From the NCBI RefSeq assembly GCF_039544205.1, contig NZ_BAABLF010000006.1:310001-374000 (forward strand): 64,000 bases of DNA, in the 5' to 3' direction. This document shows, piece after piece, positions 7,125 to 15,473 of this stretch. The DNA comes from Ferrimonas gelatinilytica (lineage in GTDB: Bacteria; Pseudomonadota; Gammaproteobacteria; Enterobacterales; Shewanellaceae). A model generated the notes under the pieces. The model saw only the letters and a program-made list of their open reading frames with translations, was not told where the DNA came from and made no database searches. The position numbers and the translations under genes are program-made. Every line of letters starts with the position of its first letter. Position 1 is the first letter of the stretch.

Positions 7125-8306
7125 TCAGGGCAGGATACAGTGAGGGATGAAACGGGAGAGATCCTGGGTGATGCGGCTTTGATCCTCCCGCACCGAGAGG
7201 CCAGCCGCTCTCTCTCCAACGACCCAGCTGCCCAGCAGGGCGTGATCGACCTGACCCTGACCATCATCAAAGCGGGGCAGATCGGTAAAGCCCTGGTAGA
7301 TGGCGCCCTCTTCGCCATACTCCCCTCCGGAGCGTTCAATCACTTTGCCCTGGTCGAGGATCTCGATGTTGGCGCCCTCACGAGAGTAGAGGGGCTTTTT
7401 CACCAGCCGCTGCTCATCGCACTGGTCCAGGTGATCGGGGAAGTAGGCGGGCAGCAGGTTGGGGTGGCCGCGATGCCGATACCAGAGCACCGGCAGGATC
7501 GCCTTGTTGGAGAGGACCGACTTCCAGGCGGGCTCGAGCCAGCGCACATTGGCCTTGGCCAGATGCTGGGCAAACTCCTCCCGCAACATGAACTCCCAGG
7601 GATAGAGTTTGAAACAGGCGCGGATATCCTCGCCATCCGGGCTCACGAACTGATCCTGCTGGCCCAGGCCGATCTGCTCGATGGCGGTGTAGCGGGTGTC
7701 GAACCCTGCTTCGGCGGCACAATCCTCCAGGTACTGGACGGTGCCGCGATCCTCGATGCTCTCTTCGCAGCTGGCGAAGTGAAGGGGAACCGGCGGCCAC
7801 TGGGTTTTGAGCTCGGCGAAGCGGGCGATCAGCGCTTCCTGGATCCCGTTGAACTGGTCGCTGCCGGGGGCCAGGGTGCCATCCTTGAGGCGATCCTCCA
7901 GCCACAGCCATTGGAAAAAGGCGGACTCGTAGAGCGAGGTGGGCGTGTCCGCGTTGTACTCCAGGAACTTGGCTGGGCCCGTCCCCGAGTATGCCAGATC
8001 CATCCGTCCGTAGAGGCTCGGCTCCCTCAGTCGCCAGGAGGAGGCGATCAGGTCCCAATGGGCTTCGGGAATGGCGAAGCGGCGCAGCAGGTTCTCGTTG
8101 TTGACCACCTCATCCACCACCTCCAGGCACATCTGGTGCAACTCTTCGGTGGGGGCTTCGATGTCGTTCTCAATCTGCTTAAGGGTGAACGCGTAGTAGC
8201 GGCTTTCGTCCCAATAGGGTTCTCCATACATCGTATGAAAATCAAACCCGTACTCCTGGGCTTGGGCCTGCCAGTGGTCCCGGGGGGTGATCAGGTGACG
8301 CTGCAT
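7125..8306 (-). CDS. Glutathionylspermidine-synthase-like ATP-grasp ligase (YjfC/YgiC family)
   Basis: The 393-residue protein matches the synthetase half of glutathionylspermidine synthase as found alone in E. coli YgiC and YjfC. Characteristic stretches are YAFTLKQIENDIEA near the N-terminus, LYGRMDLAYSGTGPAKFLEYNADTPTS (about 96-123, substrate and metal region) and the C-terminal ATP-grasp part with KKPLYSREGANIEIL. These proteins join an amine to a peptide-like acid using ATP; the natural substrate of the stand-alone forms is not known to me. It abuts the DUF1190 gene with the junction TAGATG and closes the operon before a strong terminator. Absence of the amidase domain of true Gsp synthase is the norm for this branch. 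Confidence 0.88.
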   Translation of the reverse strand: MQRHLITPRDHWQAQAQEYGFDFHTMYGEPYWDESRYYAFTLKQIENDIEAPTEELHQMCLEVVDEVVNNENLLRRFAIPEAHWDLIASSWRLREPSLYGRMDLAYSGTGPAKFLEYNADTPTSLYESAFFQWLWLEDRLKDGTLAPGSDQFNGIQEALIARFAELKTQWPPVPLHFASCEESIEDRGTVQYLEDCAAEAGFDTRYTAIEQIGLGQQDQFVSPDGEDIRACFKLYPWEFMLREEFAQHLAKANVRWLEPAWKSVLSNKAILPVLWYRHRGHPNLLPAYFPDHLDQCDEQRLVKKPLYSREGANIEILDQGKVIERSGGEYGEEGAIYQGFTDLPRFDDGQGQVDHALLGSWVVGERAAGLSVREDQSRITQDLSRFIPHCILP

Positions 8307-8981
8307 CTAACCCCCGAAACTGCGGCTGGTGGTGCGGCTGCCGGTTCGGCTGGCCTGGGCTTTCTGGGCGGCCATGGTGCCAAACCCCCCGGTCCGGGTG
8401 ACCCGGGTGGGGGCAGAGGGTTTCTGGAACGCGGAGGGCGCCGCCCGAACCGTACGATCACCGCGATTACCCACGACATCGCCCTTTCCGGTGACGATCT
8501 TGTCCTTGATGGGGGAGTTGGGGGCGGAGGAGCTGTAGACGGGGGCCTGGCGCGGGGCACGGCCTCCCATCAGGTTACCCATCATGTACCCCATCATCAT
8601 CGGCATGAACCAGCCGCCACCGGTTGAGGCCTGGGTGGTTCCGCCGGTTTGGGGATCCATCGGGGCCTGGCTGACGGGGTTCTCCGGAGCCGGCTCACAA
8701 TTGCCCACCCCGAAGTCCGCTTCACACTGGGCCTGGCCATCGAAGCGGGGCGCGGTGGCCAGGTGGTCCATCTGGGCGGAGCCAAATACCTGGTCGCACA
8801 GTTGAGGCTGGTCCGGATAGACCTGTTTGCACTCTGCGGCGTTTCGATAGATCTGCGCCTCCTCCTGTCTCGGGGCCGGTGAACAGCCACTCAGGGCCAC
8901 CGTAACGGACAGGGCTACGGCAGAGGCGGTGGGCAGGGATTTTCGGAATCGGGCGCGCCGAACGTTACTACTGCGTTTCAT
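8307..8981 (-). CDS. DUF1190 lipoprotein (YgiB/YjfM family)
   Basis: A 224-residue lipoprotein: a basic N-terminus, a hydrophobic segment, and a lipobox ending LSGC (Cys33), so it should be lipid-anchored after export. The middle carries the DUF1190 features: YRNAAECKQVYPDQPQLCDQVF and ECEADFGVGNCE-like cysteine-spaced patches (QCEADFGVGNCEPA). After that come a Gly/Met-rich stretch (WFMPMMMGYMMGNLMGG) and a low-complexity Arg/Ser/Thr/Gly tail ending in SRSFGG. The ATG at 8981 has AGGAG at a good distance. It sits between DUF350 and the ATP-grasp gene, the order seen in E. coli yjfL-yjfM-yjfC. Function is not established; it might be the partner or target of the ligase. Confidence 0.85.
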   Translation of the reverse strand: MKRSSNVRRARFRKSLPTASAVALSVTVALSGCSPAPRQEEAQIYRNAAECKQVYPDQPQLCDQVFGSAQMDHLATAPRFDGQAQCEADFGVGNCEPAPENPVSQAPMDPQTGGTTQASTGGGWFMPMMMGYMMGNLMGGRAPRQAPVYSSSAPNSPIKDKIVTGKGDVVGNRGDRTVRAAPSAFQKPSAPTRVTRTGGFGTMAAQKAQASRTGSRTTSRSFGG

Positions 8982-8989
8982 GCACTCTC

Positions 8990-9397
8990 CTAGTAGGTCA
9001 TGCAGGCGGCGTTGAACAGGCCAACGCTGATATTGATGCTGGCCAGTACCACGGCACCGGCGATCTCATTGTTTTTTATCTTCTCGACGATGCTGGGCAG
9101 CACCACGAAGCGGACCAGGGTAAAGGTCAACAGCTGTGCCGCCATGGCGATACCCGCCCAGATCAGGAAATCGTTGTAGGCCACCGAGTTGCTGGCGGCC
9201 GCTGCCAGGGCCAGGGTGAAGCCGAGCAGGGCACCGCCGATACTGATGGCCGCGGCGGTGTTTTTCTGTTGCGTCACCAGGGTCCACTCGTCGTACGGGG
9301 TCAGCAGGGCGTAGAGGAACTTGAACAATACCATGGCAGCCAGGCCGGTACCGAAGTAGGTAAGAAAGGGCAGCAGGCCCTGCAGTGTCGCGGTCAT
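8990..9397 (-). CDS. DUF350 small membrane protein (YjfL family)
   Basis: A 135-residue protein of four predicted membrane helices (about 8-30, 46-65, 76-97, 112-133). DUF350 features are visible: an acidic YDEWTLVTQQKNTAAAIS after the first helix and the glycine-rich GGALLGFTLALA in the second. Such proteins occur with DUF1190 and stand-alone Gsp-synthetase-like ligases, as in E. coli yjfL-yjfM-yjfC, which is the arrangement here (8-base gap to DUF1190). A channel or envelope-stress role has been suggested from gene neighbourhoods only. The ribosome site is weak. Confidence 0.87.
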   Translation of the reverse strand: MTATLQGLLPFLTYFGTGLAAMVLFKFLYALLTPYDEWTLVTQQKNTAAAISIGGALLGFTLALAAAASNSVAYNDFLIWAGIAMAAQLLTFTLVRFVVLPSIVEKIKNNEIAGAVVLASINISVGLFNAACMTY

Positions 9398-9430
9398 GAT
9401 GTGCGCTTCTGATTGAGAAAACTACCGCAA

Positions 9431-9459
9431 GTTATCGCTGATCAAAGGGTAAATAACAA
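9431..9459 (-). promoter_or_regulatory. Possible promoter of the yjfL-type operon
   Basis: On the minus strand TTGTTA (9459-9454) and GATAAC (9436-9431) are 17 bases apart, about 34 bases upstream of the DUF350 start. Only moderate matches to consensus. Confidence 0.35.
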
Positions 9460-9803
9460 GGTTCGCTCTATTAACCTGCCTGTTTTTGCACGCTTTCTAT
9501 CGTTAAGGAGCACGGTTGCCAGCACCTTGGCCTGCTCTTTCGTTGGCAGGCCCGCCTGACAGTGGCGGCGTAGGATGATGGCAGACCCCGGCCGTTAAGG
9601 CCATCGCGTTGGTTCGCGACCGGGGCCGAAAAACGCCATGACCGGGCAGAACTAATAACCGGTTGTACCGGATACGGCACGGCAGGGTTTTGCTGTTGCC
9701 AAAGAGTGAGTTCGGTTTTGATCTGCGCGAGGCAAAAGGGTAGGGGCCGAGAAAAAGGCGCTCAGAAACAAAAGCAGAGAGGGAAGTCGCGGCAAGGGGA
9801 AGG
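9460..9803. other. Non-coding region, nothing recognised
   Basis: About 340 bases between the DUF350 operon and the terminator of the 36-residue gene. Short open frames here lack ribosome sites and look like noise. A pair of CCCCGG / CCGGGG segments near 9585-9630 could fold over a long loop, but there is no further sign of an RNA gene. Confidence 0.4.
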
Positions 9804-9825
9804 AAAAAGGGGCCTTTCGGCCCCC
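9804..9825 (-). terminator. Intrinsic terminator after the 36-residue gene
   Basis: GGGGCC-TTTC-GGCCCC stem-loop; on the minus strand the stem is followed by five T. It lies 26 bases past the stop of the small gene at 9851, which supports that gene being real and transcribed alone. Confidence 0.8.
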
Positions 9826-9850
9826 GGAGTTCTTTGTAAACCGAGCGAAG

Positions 9851-9961
9851 TTACGCCGCCTTGCTCTTTTCTGCCTCTTCGGGCGTGGTCTTGCGGGCTT
9901 GACGATCCAGATCTTTGATCATCTGTCGGGTGCGTTTATTGCTGCTCTTACGATTGGCCAT
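9851..9961 (-). CDS. Small basic protein of 36 residues, unknown function
   Basis: A short gene supported by three things: AAGGAG eight bases before ATG at 9961, a clean 36-codon frame ending in TAA, and an intrinsic terminator directly after it. The product starts MANRKSSNKRTRQMIKDLD and continues with RQARKTTPEEAEKSKAA. It is strongly basic in the first half, has no hydrophobic segment, and would be cytoplasmic and possibly helical from about residue 10. No family is recognised. The Arg/Lys-rich start suggests nucleic-acid or ribosome binding, but this is a guess. Confidence 0.65.
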   Translation of the reverse strand: MANRKSSNKRTRQMIKDLDRQARKTTPEEAEKSKAA

Positions 9962-10313
9962 TGGGCGCTCCTTTGCTGACAAAACCAAGTTTTATCATAC
10001 GCATGCGAATGTTGTTTCGGCAAGGGGAGAAATCGGATGCCCCTGGCTGGCGTGCGCCTGGGATAAAAATCGATTGAGTGAACGGCACAACCACCCGGTG
10101 ATGGGCATCTCGGTGGGCGGATTCGGCGTCAACCGCCGAGCTGCTCGGCGGATGCCGCTGGGGACGAGATAGGGTGAGATAGGATGAATTGGAGAGAAGC
10201 AGGGATTTGAATTACTTAACCGCGACTCTGGCTTGCCTTCAATCATCACAACGATTTTGCCGCGATAAGGGGAATGGCCTAAATTTGGTGTCGGTCCGGA
10301 ACAGGAGAGTGGC
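9962..10313. other. Intergenic region with a GC-rich hairpin
   Basis: About 350 bases between the small gene and the hydrolase, read divergently. It contains a perfect inverted repeat at 10133-10151 (CCGCCGAGC-T-GCTCGGCGG) within a Gly/Pro-codon-like GC-rich stretch, with no T-run. No gene with a ribosome site is seen. The last 30 bases provide AACAGGAG-like sequence, the ribosome site of the hydrolase. Confidence 0.45.
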
Positions 10314-10853
10314 ATGTTATCAAGAGAAACGGCAGCGCTGATGCTGGTCGATGTTCAGGGCAAACTGGCCCGCACCATGACCGAGCCGGACCGTCTGATC
10401 CAAAACCTGGCGACCCTGATCCAGGGCGCACAGGCGCTGTCGCTGCCCATCTTCTGGATAGAGCAGTATCCCCAGGGGTTGGGGCCCACTCACTCAGAGC
10501 TGCAGCGGCTGCTGGATGGGGTTAAACGCTATGAAAAGATGAGTTTCGGCGTCGGCGGTGACCCTGAGCTGATGTCCGATCTGGCCGTCAGCGGCCGCCA
10601 CCAACTGCTGCTGTGTGGTATTGAAAGCCATGTCTGTGTCTACCAGTCTGCGGCCCAACTGCTTCAGGCGGGGTTCGAGGTGGATGTGGTGGTTGACGGA
10701 GTGGATGCCCGCACCCCGCTGAATCGCCGGCTCGGCCTGGAGCGGATGCAGCGCCTCGGGGCCCATCTCACCTCGGTGGAGATGGCGCTGTTTGAGCTGA
10801 CCGAACGCTGCGATGACCCGGCCTTTAAGAGCATCCTGTCGCTGGTGAAGTGA
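10314..10853 (+). CDS. Isochorismatase-family cysteine hydrolase
   Basis: A 179-residue protein of the isochorismatase-like (YcaC-type) fold. The catalytic triad of the family can be placed: Asp13 in LMLVDVQGKL, Lys75 in KRYEKMSFG, and Cys108 in LLCGIESHVCVYQSA. Members hydrolyse amides, isochorismate or nicotinamide-like compounds; the substrate cannot be read from sequence. AGGAG precedes the ATG at 10314. It stands alone and ends 53 bases before a bidirectional terminator. No siderophore or nicotinamide genes are nearby. Confidence 0.87.
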   Translation: MLSRETAALMLVDVQGKLARTMTEPDRLIQNLATLIQGAQALSLPIFWIEQYPQGLGPTHSELQRLLDGVKRYEKMSFGVGGDPELMSDLAVSGRHQLLLCGIESHVCVYQSAAQLLQAGFEVDVVVDGVDARTPLNRRLGLERMQRLGAHLTSVEMALFELTERCDDPAFKSILSLVK

Positions 10854-10906
10854 GCGGTTTCTCGCTGCGAGCAAAATAAAAAAGTGAAAAAATATCGAGA
10901 TAATAA

Positions 10907-10930
10907 AAGGCGGCTCATATGAGCCGCCTT
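10907..10930. terminator. Bidirectional terminator between convergent genes
   Basis: Perfect 10-base stem AAGGCGGCTC-ATAT-GAGCCGCCTT with A-rich sequence on its left and T on its right, serving the hydrolase on the plus strand and the large secreted protein on the minus strand. Confidence 0.85.
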
Positions 10931-10950
10931 TGGGTTATCCCGGTTTTGTC

Positions 10951-13900
10951 TTAGTTACAGACGGCACCTGGAATGTTGTTGTTGTAGTCATCCAGTTGAC
11001 CGGCAAGGGTGTTGAGCAGGGCACCCAACGCACCACCATCCTTGTCTTTGCCTTTGCCAAAGCAGGCGTCGCCTTTGAACTTGGCGTCCTCCAGCGCCTG
11101 GTGTGTCGCGTTCTGGAGTGTGGTTAGTTCCCCACAGCCGGCGCCGGCAACGGCGTTCAGTTCGGACGCCAGGAGCTGTGAGCCCGCATTGAAGCAGGGA
11201 TCGCTGGCTTGTTTATGACCACTGGTATCCCGTTTATCCAGTACCAAAACCGCGCTTTCACAGTCGGTGACCGCATAGCCATATTGGTCTTGGTCATCGA
11301 TCCCCAGGAAGATAGTGCCACCGGCCGCTGCCAGGGTCTCATCCAGTACAGGATCCTGGTTGCCTTTGCCGTCACAGCCGGTCCAGTTCTTCCAGAAGCC
11401 GATGGTGCGGGCGTCACCTTCTGGGGGCGGGGTATTATCCACCGTGAAGGATCGACTCTCGCCGGCCGACAGGGTGAAGTTGACACAGTAGGTACTGTTA
11501 TCCGCCTCAGGGCTCTGAGAGTTAGGCACGAAGTAGTTCATGATGCTGGTCGTCCAGCCCGGCAGCACGCCGGTTTCACAGAACTGGTAGTCACCAGGCA
11601 ACAACTTGGCCACCCCTCCTACATCCTCGCAATCCGGCTCGCCGGCGAAACACGCGAAGTCCACCTCGGTGTAGACCGTTGTCGTGGTGGTCGCTTTGGC
11701 GATGACAGTGCCGTCACTGCTGGTGCTGGCCCCCTTGCGGATCTCGAAGTGGAAATCCATCGACGGGGCGCCGTTGCGCTCTGTCTTGGTGACGTCAACC
11801 ATGGCACGCTCCACGTTGGTGAAGGTACAGGTGACGGTTTCACCCGGGTCCACATTGAAGGTCGCGGTGGCGGTTCCTAGGTTGCCACTGCTGGCACCGG
11901 CACTCCCTACGACGGCCTCCTGGCAACTGATGTCGGTCAGATCCCAACCGGCGACCTCCGTTTCTGTGACGGTGTACTGACCGGGGGGCACTTCCAGCTC
12001 CAGGGTCTCGTTATGGCCAAGGTTACCCACCAACGCACCGCCAAAGGCGAATTCCTGCGTTGAGGTGGTCGGCTCTGTCAGTTTCTTAACCACGATCTTG
12101 CCGTTTTGGATGTTGGTGATGGTGCATTGGAAGGTACACCCGAGCTGCGCCAGATAGGCGACGCTGAATATGCACGCATCTTCGCCCTGTGTTGTCTTGT
12201 TCAGGCTGGTATCAAAACAGCCCGAAACCACCAGGGTTTCCAGCGCTTTCTGTTGAACCCAGCCGGCTTTTTCTGTTTCGGTGATCTTGTACTGCCCCTC
12301 ATCGGCACCGGCAGCGAACACTCCGCCACTGAGGTCGAATGACGCGAAGTTATCGTTACTGCCAACGGAGAGCGTATCATCCTCGGCGGTACTTGCACCT
12401 CCACCCGGTAGCGAATAGTCAAGCAGGAAGTCCCAGGAGAGTGCACTGGGGTCCAGTACCGGCAAAGTGACTTTGCGCCCTTGGATATCGGCAAAGAAGT
12501 TAGCCGCGGGTTGGTTGGTGAAGGCCACGGTCTTGCTGCAACTCTCCGGGCCGTTGGCAACGAGCGACACCATTTTCGGGTTGGCTCCTTGCGCATTCCA
12601 GCCGTTAGCGGCCTGCTCGGTGACGGTGTAGTCGCCGGGAGGTAGGTTCTCGATCAGGGCTTCGCCGTACGTGCTGCCTCCAGGGATGGTGATGGTTTTG
12701 CTGGCAACCTGCTGCCCGCTACTGTCCTTGACGGTAAACACCCAGTCGGTGTCGGAACTGATGGAGATGGTCAATGTTTTGGTGATCTTAAGATCGATCT
12801 TGGGATCCGTGGTGAAGTCCGTTTTCGCCGAGGCATCTACGGTGACATTCTCCGCCAATTTGATACTGGCGGTGTCCTCCAGGGTTCCATCCACATCCCG
12901 ACCTTTCTCCACGCTGACGGTCTTGGTGAAGGTGATGGTGGCACTGTCGCTCAAGGCAACGGACTGCCAGGTGACCGGACCATTGGTGCTGTTGGTTGGG
13001 GTGTAGTCCAGGAAACTGCCGCTGGCACCGGTGGGGTCATCGGTGTAGAAGTCATAGTAGTCCGCACCGGCACTGATCTTCTCGACGTCCGTCACGACCA
13101 CTTGCTGATTTACTGTGTCACCGGGGGCGATGTCGCCGTTGGGCAGGCTGTACTCGGCGGCAAGAGTGCCCGCAACGATGGCACCTCCGCCCAAGATATC
13201 ATCGACTTCAATAATGCAGCTGAGCTCATTACGAATATCCCGGGTACCGGCGGCCAATTCATGTTCGATTTCCGGGCTCACCATGCTGCCGGCGGCAACT
13301 TCGAACTCGTAACCGGACACGGTAGCGACCAGGATCTCTCCCTGTGCATCGTTGGGTTCATCGCCATAGACCTTGTCTTCGCAGGTGTAATACACGGTGC
13401 GACTGGAGGGGTTGGTGGCGGAGATGACGGTTGTGGCGGTGAGGGAGTCGGCCTGGGTTTCGCCCTTGGTGAGCTTAATTTCGACGCTCACGTCCTTGCT
13501 CAGTTCACTGTCTTCGAGGTCACAGGTATTGCCAAAGCCAAAACTGACCGGATCGGCGGATTTACTCAATGACCACTTGATGGTGCTGTCCTCCACGGCA
13601 CTCATGGTTTTGCTGAGCACCTGCGGCTGAACGTCCGAGGGGATGGGGATACTCTGATCTCCCGTACCCGCGACCACGAAGGCCCGGTTGCTGGAACCGC
13701 TGATGAGGCTGGATCCGATCGCCAGGCGGAAGGTGGTGTCGATCACGCATACCGTATCGGGGTCTTGGGTGATCTCCACAACCTGAACCACCTGGTTGTA
13801 GGCACCACCGATACCAAAATCGCCGATCTGGTTGGGACCTTCCTCAGTCACAACACAACTTGCGTCGGAAAGCTCTTCGACCAGGCCTAACACGGTAATC

Positions 13901-14406
13901 CGGTCGTAGCCGATCTCAAGGTTGGTGGGATCCATGACGATCTTGTTGTCGCCACCTATCACAATTTTGTAGGTTTCTGCACTGGCGGCGCCGGAGGAGT
14001 CTGTCCCGATTCGGTGAGGTACCTCATCGAGTTCTTCCCACTGCTTGCCGAGGTTCCCGTCGGTGTAGGAGTCCCCGGTATCCGGCCAACCGGGATCGGT
14101 TAGGTAGTCGTTGTCACAGTAGAAGACACCATTGCCTGGGTCGTAGGTCGTTTCGGTGCTCTTGTCGAGGTTACAACCCTCGAAATCGAAGCTGTAGGCG
14201 TTGCTCGGGGCGTCTGCTACAGGGTCATACCCCGCAATGGGATCGACGGCGTGGACACCGAAGCTCATCAACGCGCCCAAAGTCAGTGAGGTGCCAAGCA
14301 CCAGAGCGCGAAGAGGATGACATCGGGAGGTCGTAATGGTGGGCTGGCAGGCTGTGGAGCAAGAGCTCCCACCTACCAGCGGCGTTTTGACTGGACTGCT
14401 TTTCAT
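10951..14406 (-). CDS. Large secreted repeat protein with prealbumin-like (SpaA/Cna-B-type) domains
   Basis: The start is ATG at 14406 (MKSSPVKTPLVGG) because AGGAG lies eight bases before it; the product is 1151 residues. A long signal region (hydrophobic about 34-50, ending GVHA) directs export. The middle has beta-rich stretches typical of DUF11-like adhesin modules (TVYYTCEDKVYGD, GDIAPGDTVNQQVVV). Then follow four prealbumin-like units marked by DYTVTEQAANGW, YKITETEKAGW, QYTVTETEVAGW and DYQFCETGVLPGW. Near the C-terminus is DARTIGFWKNW, a motif seen at the ends of secreted bacterial repeat proteins. There is no LPXTG, transmembrane tail or autotransporter barrel, so how it stays at the surface is unclear. 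It is Asp/Thr/Gly-rich and acidic. Likely an extracellular structural or adhesive protein, perhaps under the LuxR regulator upstream. Confidence 0.75.
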   Translation of the reverse strand: MKSSPVKTPLVGGSSCSTACQPTITTSRCHPLRALVLGTSLTLGALMSFGVHAVDPIAGYDPVADAPSNAYSFDFEGCNLDKSTETTYDPGNGVFYCDNDYLTDPGWPDTGDSYTDGNLGKQWEELDEVPHRIGTDSSGAASAETYKIVIGGDNKIVMDPTNLEIGYDRITVLGLVEELSDASCVVTEEGPNQIGDFGIGGAYNQVVQVVEITQDPDTVCVIDTTFRLAIGSSLISGSSNRAFVVAGTGDQSIPIPSDVQPQVLSKTMSAVEDSTIKWSLSKSADPVSFGFGNTCDLEDSELSKDVSVEIKLTKGETQADSLTATTVISATNPSSRTVYYTCEDKVYGDEPNDAQGEILVATVSGYEFEVAAGSMVSPEIEHELAAGTRDIRNELSCIIEVDDILGGGAIVAGTLAAEYSLPNGDIAPGDTVNQQVVVTDVEKISAGADYYDFYTDDPTGASGSFLDYTPTNSTNGPVTWQSVALSDSATITFTKTVSVEKGRDVDGTLEDTASIKLAENVTVDASAKTDFTTDPKIDLKITKTLTISISSDTDWVFTVKDSSGQQVASKTITIPGGSTYGEALIENLPPGDYTVTEQAANGWNAQGANPKMVSLVANGPESCSKTVAFTNQPAANFFADIQGRKVTLPVLDPSALSWDFLLDYSLPGGGASTAEDDTLSVGSNDNFASFDLSGGVFAAGADEGQYKITETEKAGWVQQKALETLVVSGCFDTSLNKTTQGEDACIFSVAYLAQLGCTFQCTITNIQNGKIVVKKLTEPTTSTQEFAFGGALVGNLGHNETLELEVPPGQYTVTETEVAGWDLTDISCQEAVVGSAGASSGNLGTATATFNVDPGETVTCTFTNVERAMVDVTKTERNGAPSMDFHFEIRKGASTSSDGTVIAKATTTTTVYTEVDFACFAGEPDCEDVGGVAKLLPGDYQFCETGVLPGWTTSIMNYFVPNSQSPEADNSTYCVNFTLSAGESRSFTVDNTPPPEGDARTIGFWKNWTGCDGKGNQDPVLDETLAAAGGTIFLGIDDQDQYGYAVTDCESAVLVLDKRDTSGHKQASDPCFNAGSQLLASELNAVAGAGCGELTTLQNATHQALEDAKFKGDACFGKGKDKDGGALGALLNTLAGQLDDYNNNIPGAVCN

Positions 14407-14736
14407 CGTTTCTACTCCTGACAAAACCAGTAAGAAGTCCTGCAACGGGATCGATGCGGGTCATGAATTTGATGACAGCAAACGCGTTTAGCCGCGACCG
14501 GAAAAAGGTCGTGTCTGAGGATGAGAATCGGGGACGCATTCGCTACGGAAACTGTATGTCGGGACGGGAGAGATATCTCTGAGTAAGAGGGACTAGGCAA
14601 AATTACTTACATTTGTCTAACGCATTGTTTTATATGTGATAAATCCCAGTGGTTCTGGCTGTGACGTGCGTTTCAAGACGGTGCTGTGAGTGCCATTGCA
14701 GGGCGCGCTGCTATGAACACCGTTGTAAAACTGGGG
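14407..14736. other. Regulatory gap upstream of the large secreted protein
   Basis: About 330 bases, AT-richer than the surroundings between 14580 and 14650. It holds a perfect 12-base palindrome AGAGATATCTCT (14569-14580), about 165 bases before the gene start, and promoter-like sequence on the minus strand (TTATCA and TAGACA 17 bases apart, near 14642-14614). No gene is seen. The palindrome could bind the LuxR-type regulator encoded next door. Confidence 0.4.
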
Positions 14737-15396
14737 TCAACCAAGATCCGGGCGCTGTATTTGCAGCAGACGACTCAGTTGGGTGCGCCGGTGGATCCCG
14801 AGTTTGTGAAACACCGAGGCCAGGTGGGTATGGACGGTGCGCTCGCTGATGGTCAGCTGTTTGGCGATCTCCTTGTTACTGAATCCTTTCACCACATTCT
14901 CGCTGATCTCCCGCTCCCGCTCTGTCAGGCACTCCCAAAGGCTCGGCGCTTTGCCCGTTTCAGGGGGTTTTGACTCTGGGTTCAGGGCCAGTTTCAGCAT
15001 CTCACTGGCGAGGCTGCGGGGTAGCCAGAGCTCCCCGTTGGCCAGGGACGCTGCCAGCCGGTTCAGATCCCGCTGGCGCTCATAGCCCCCGAGCCAGCCA
15101 TAAAAGTTGTGCCCGATAAGCCGGTTGAGCACAGTCATTCTGGGCTGGTGGCCAAGCAACATCAGGCGGGTCTTAGCGGGGAGTAGCAGGACGAGGCACT
15201 CGAGCTGCTGCTGGGGAAGGGCGTCGTCCTGGATGATCAGAAGATCGAACTCTTGGCTAAGAAGCGGGTCGCCATGGGAGAGGTGCTGGCACCCCATTGG
15301 AGGTTTTAGTTGGAACAGGGGGTGTTCCTTGAGGGCGAAGAAAAGGGGCATCGAACGCTTGGCCGTTTCGACGGCCCAACCTGTAACAAAGATCAT
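14737..15396 (-). CDS. LuxR-type (CsgD-like) transcriptional regulator
   Basis: A 219-residue regulator starting at ATG 15396 (MIFVTGWAVETAK), with AGGA upstream and a TATAAT box 31-36 bases before it; a longer TTG start at 15426 would overlap that box. The C-terminal 60 residues are a LuxR/GerE helix-turn-helix: LTEREREISENVVKGFSN, KEIAKQLTISERTVHTHL and SVFHKLGIHRRTQL. The N-terminal part resembles the degenerate receiver of CsgD-type proteins: it has FDLLIIQDDALPQQ but lacks a full phosphorylation pocket, so it is probably not controlled by a kinase. CsgD-like proteins switch on extracellular matrix genes. The next gene downstream in the same direction is the large secreted protein, a plausible target. 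Confidence 0.82.
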   Translation of the reverse strand: MIFVTGWAVETAKRSMPLFFALKEHPLFQLKPPMGCQHLSHGDPLLSQEFDLLIIQDDALPQQQLECLVLLLPAKTRLMLLGHQPRMTVLNRLIGHNFYGWLGGYERQRDLNRLAASLANGELWLPRSLASEMLKLALNPESKPPETGKAPSLWECLTEREREISENVVKGFSNKEIAKQLTISERTVHTHLASVFHKLGIHRRTQLSRLLQIQRPDLG

Positions 15397-15426
15397 ACCG
15401 CTGTCCTGTAACCGGCGTTGTGCCAA

Positions 15427-15432
15427 ATTATA
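15427..15432 (-). promoter_or_regulatory. TATAAT -10 element of the LuxR-type gene
   Basis: A perfect -10 hexamer on the minus strand 31 bases upstream of the chosen ATG. No good -35 hexamer is found at 16-18 bases, so an activator may be needed. Confidence 0.45.
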
Positions 15433-15473
15433 GAAGACAGCGTGGCCCCGGTTTGACCTGGAGTGAAGCGGGA

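Noticed and set aside
10133..10151. Perfect 9-base hairpin CCGCCGAGC / GCTCGGCGG as a terminator
   Set aside because: No T-run on either strand and no gene ends nearby; noted only as a repeat in the gap.
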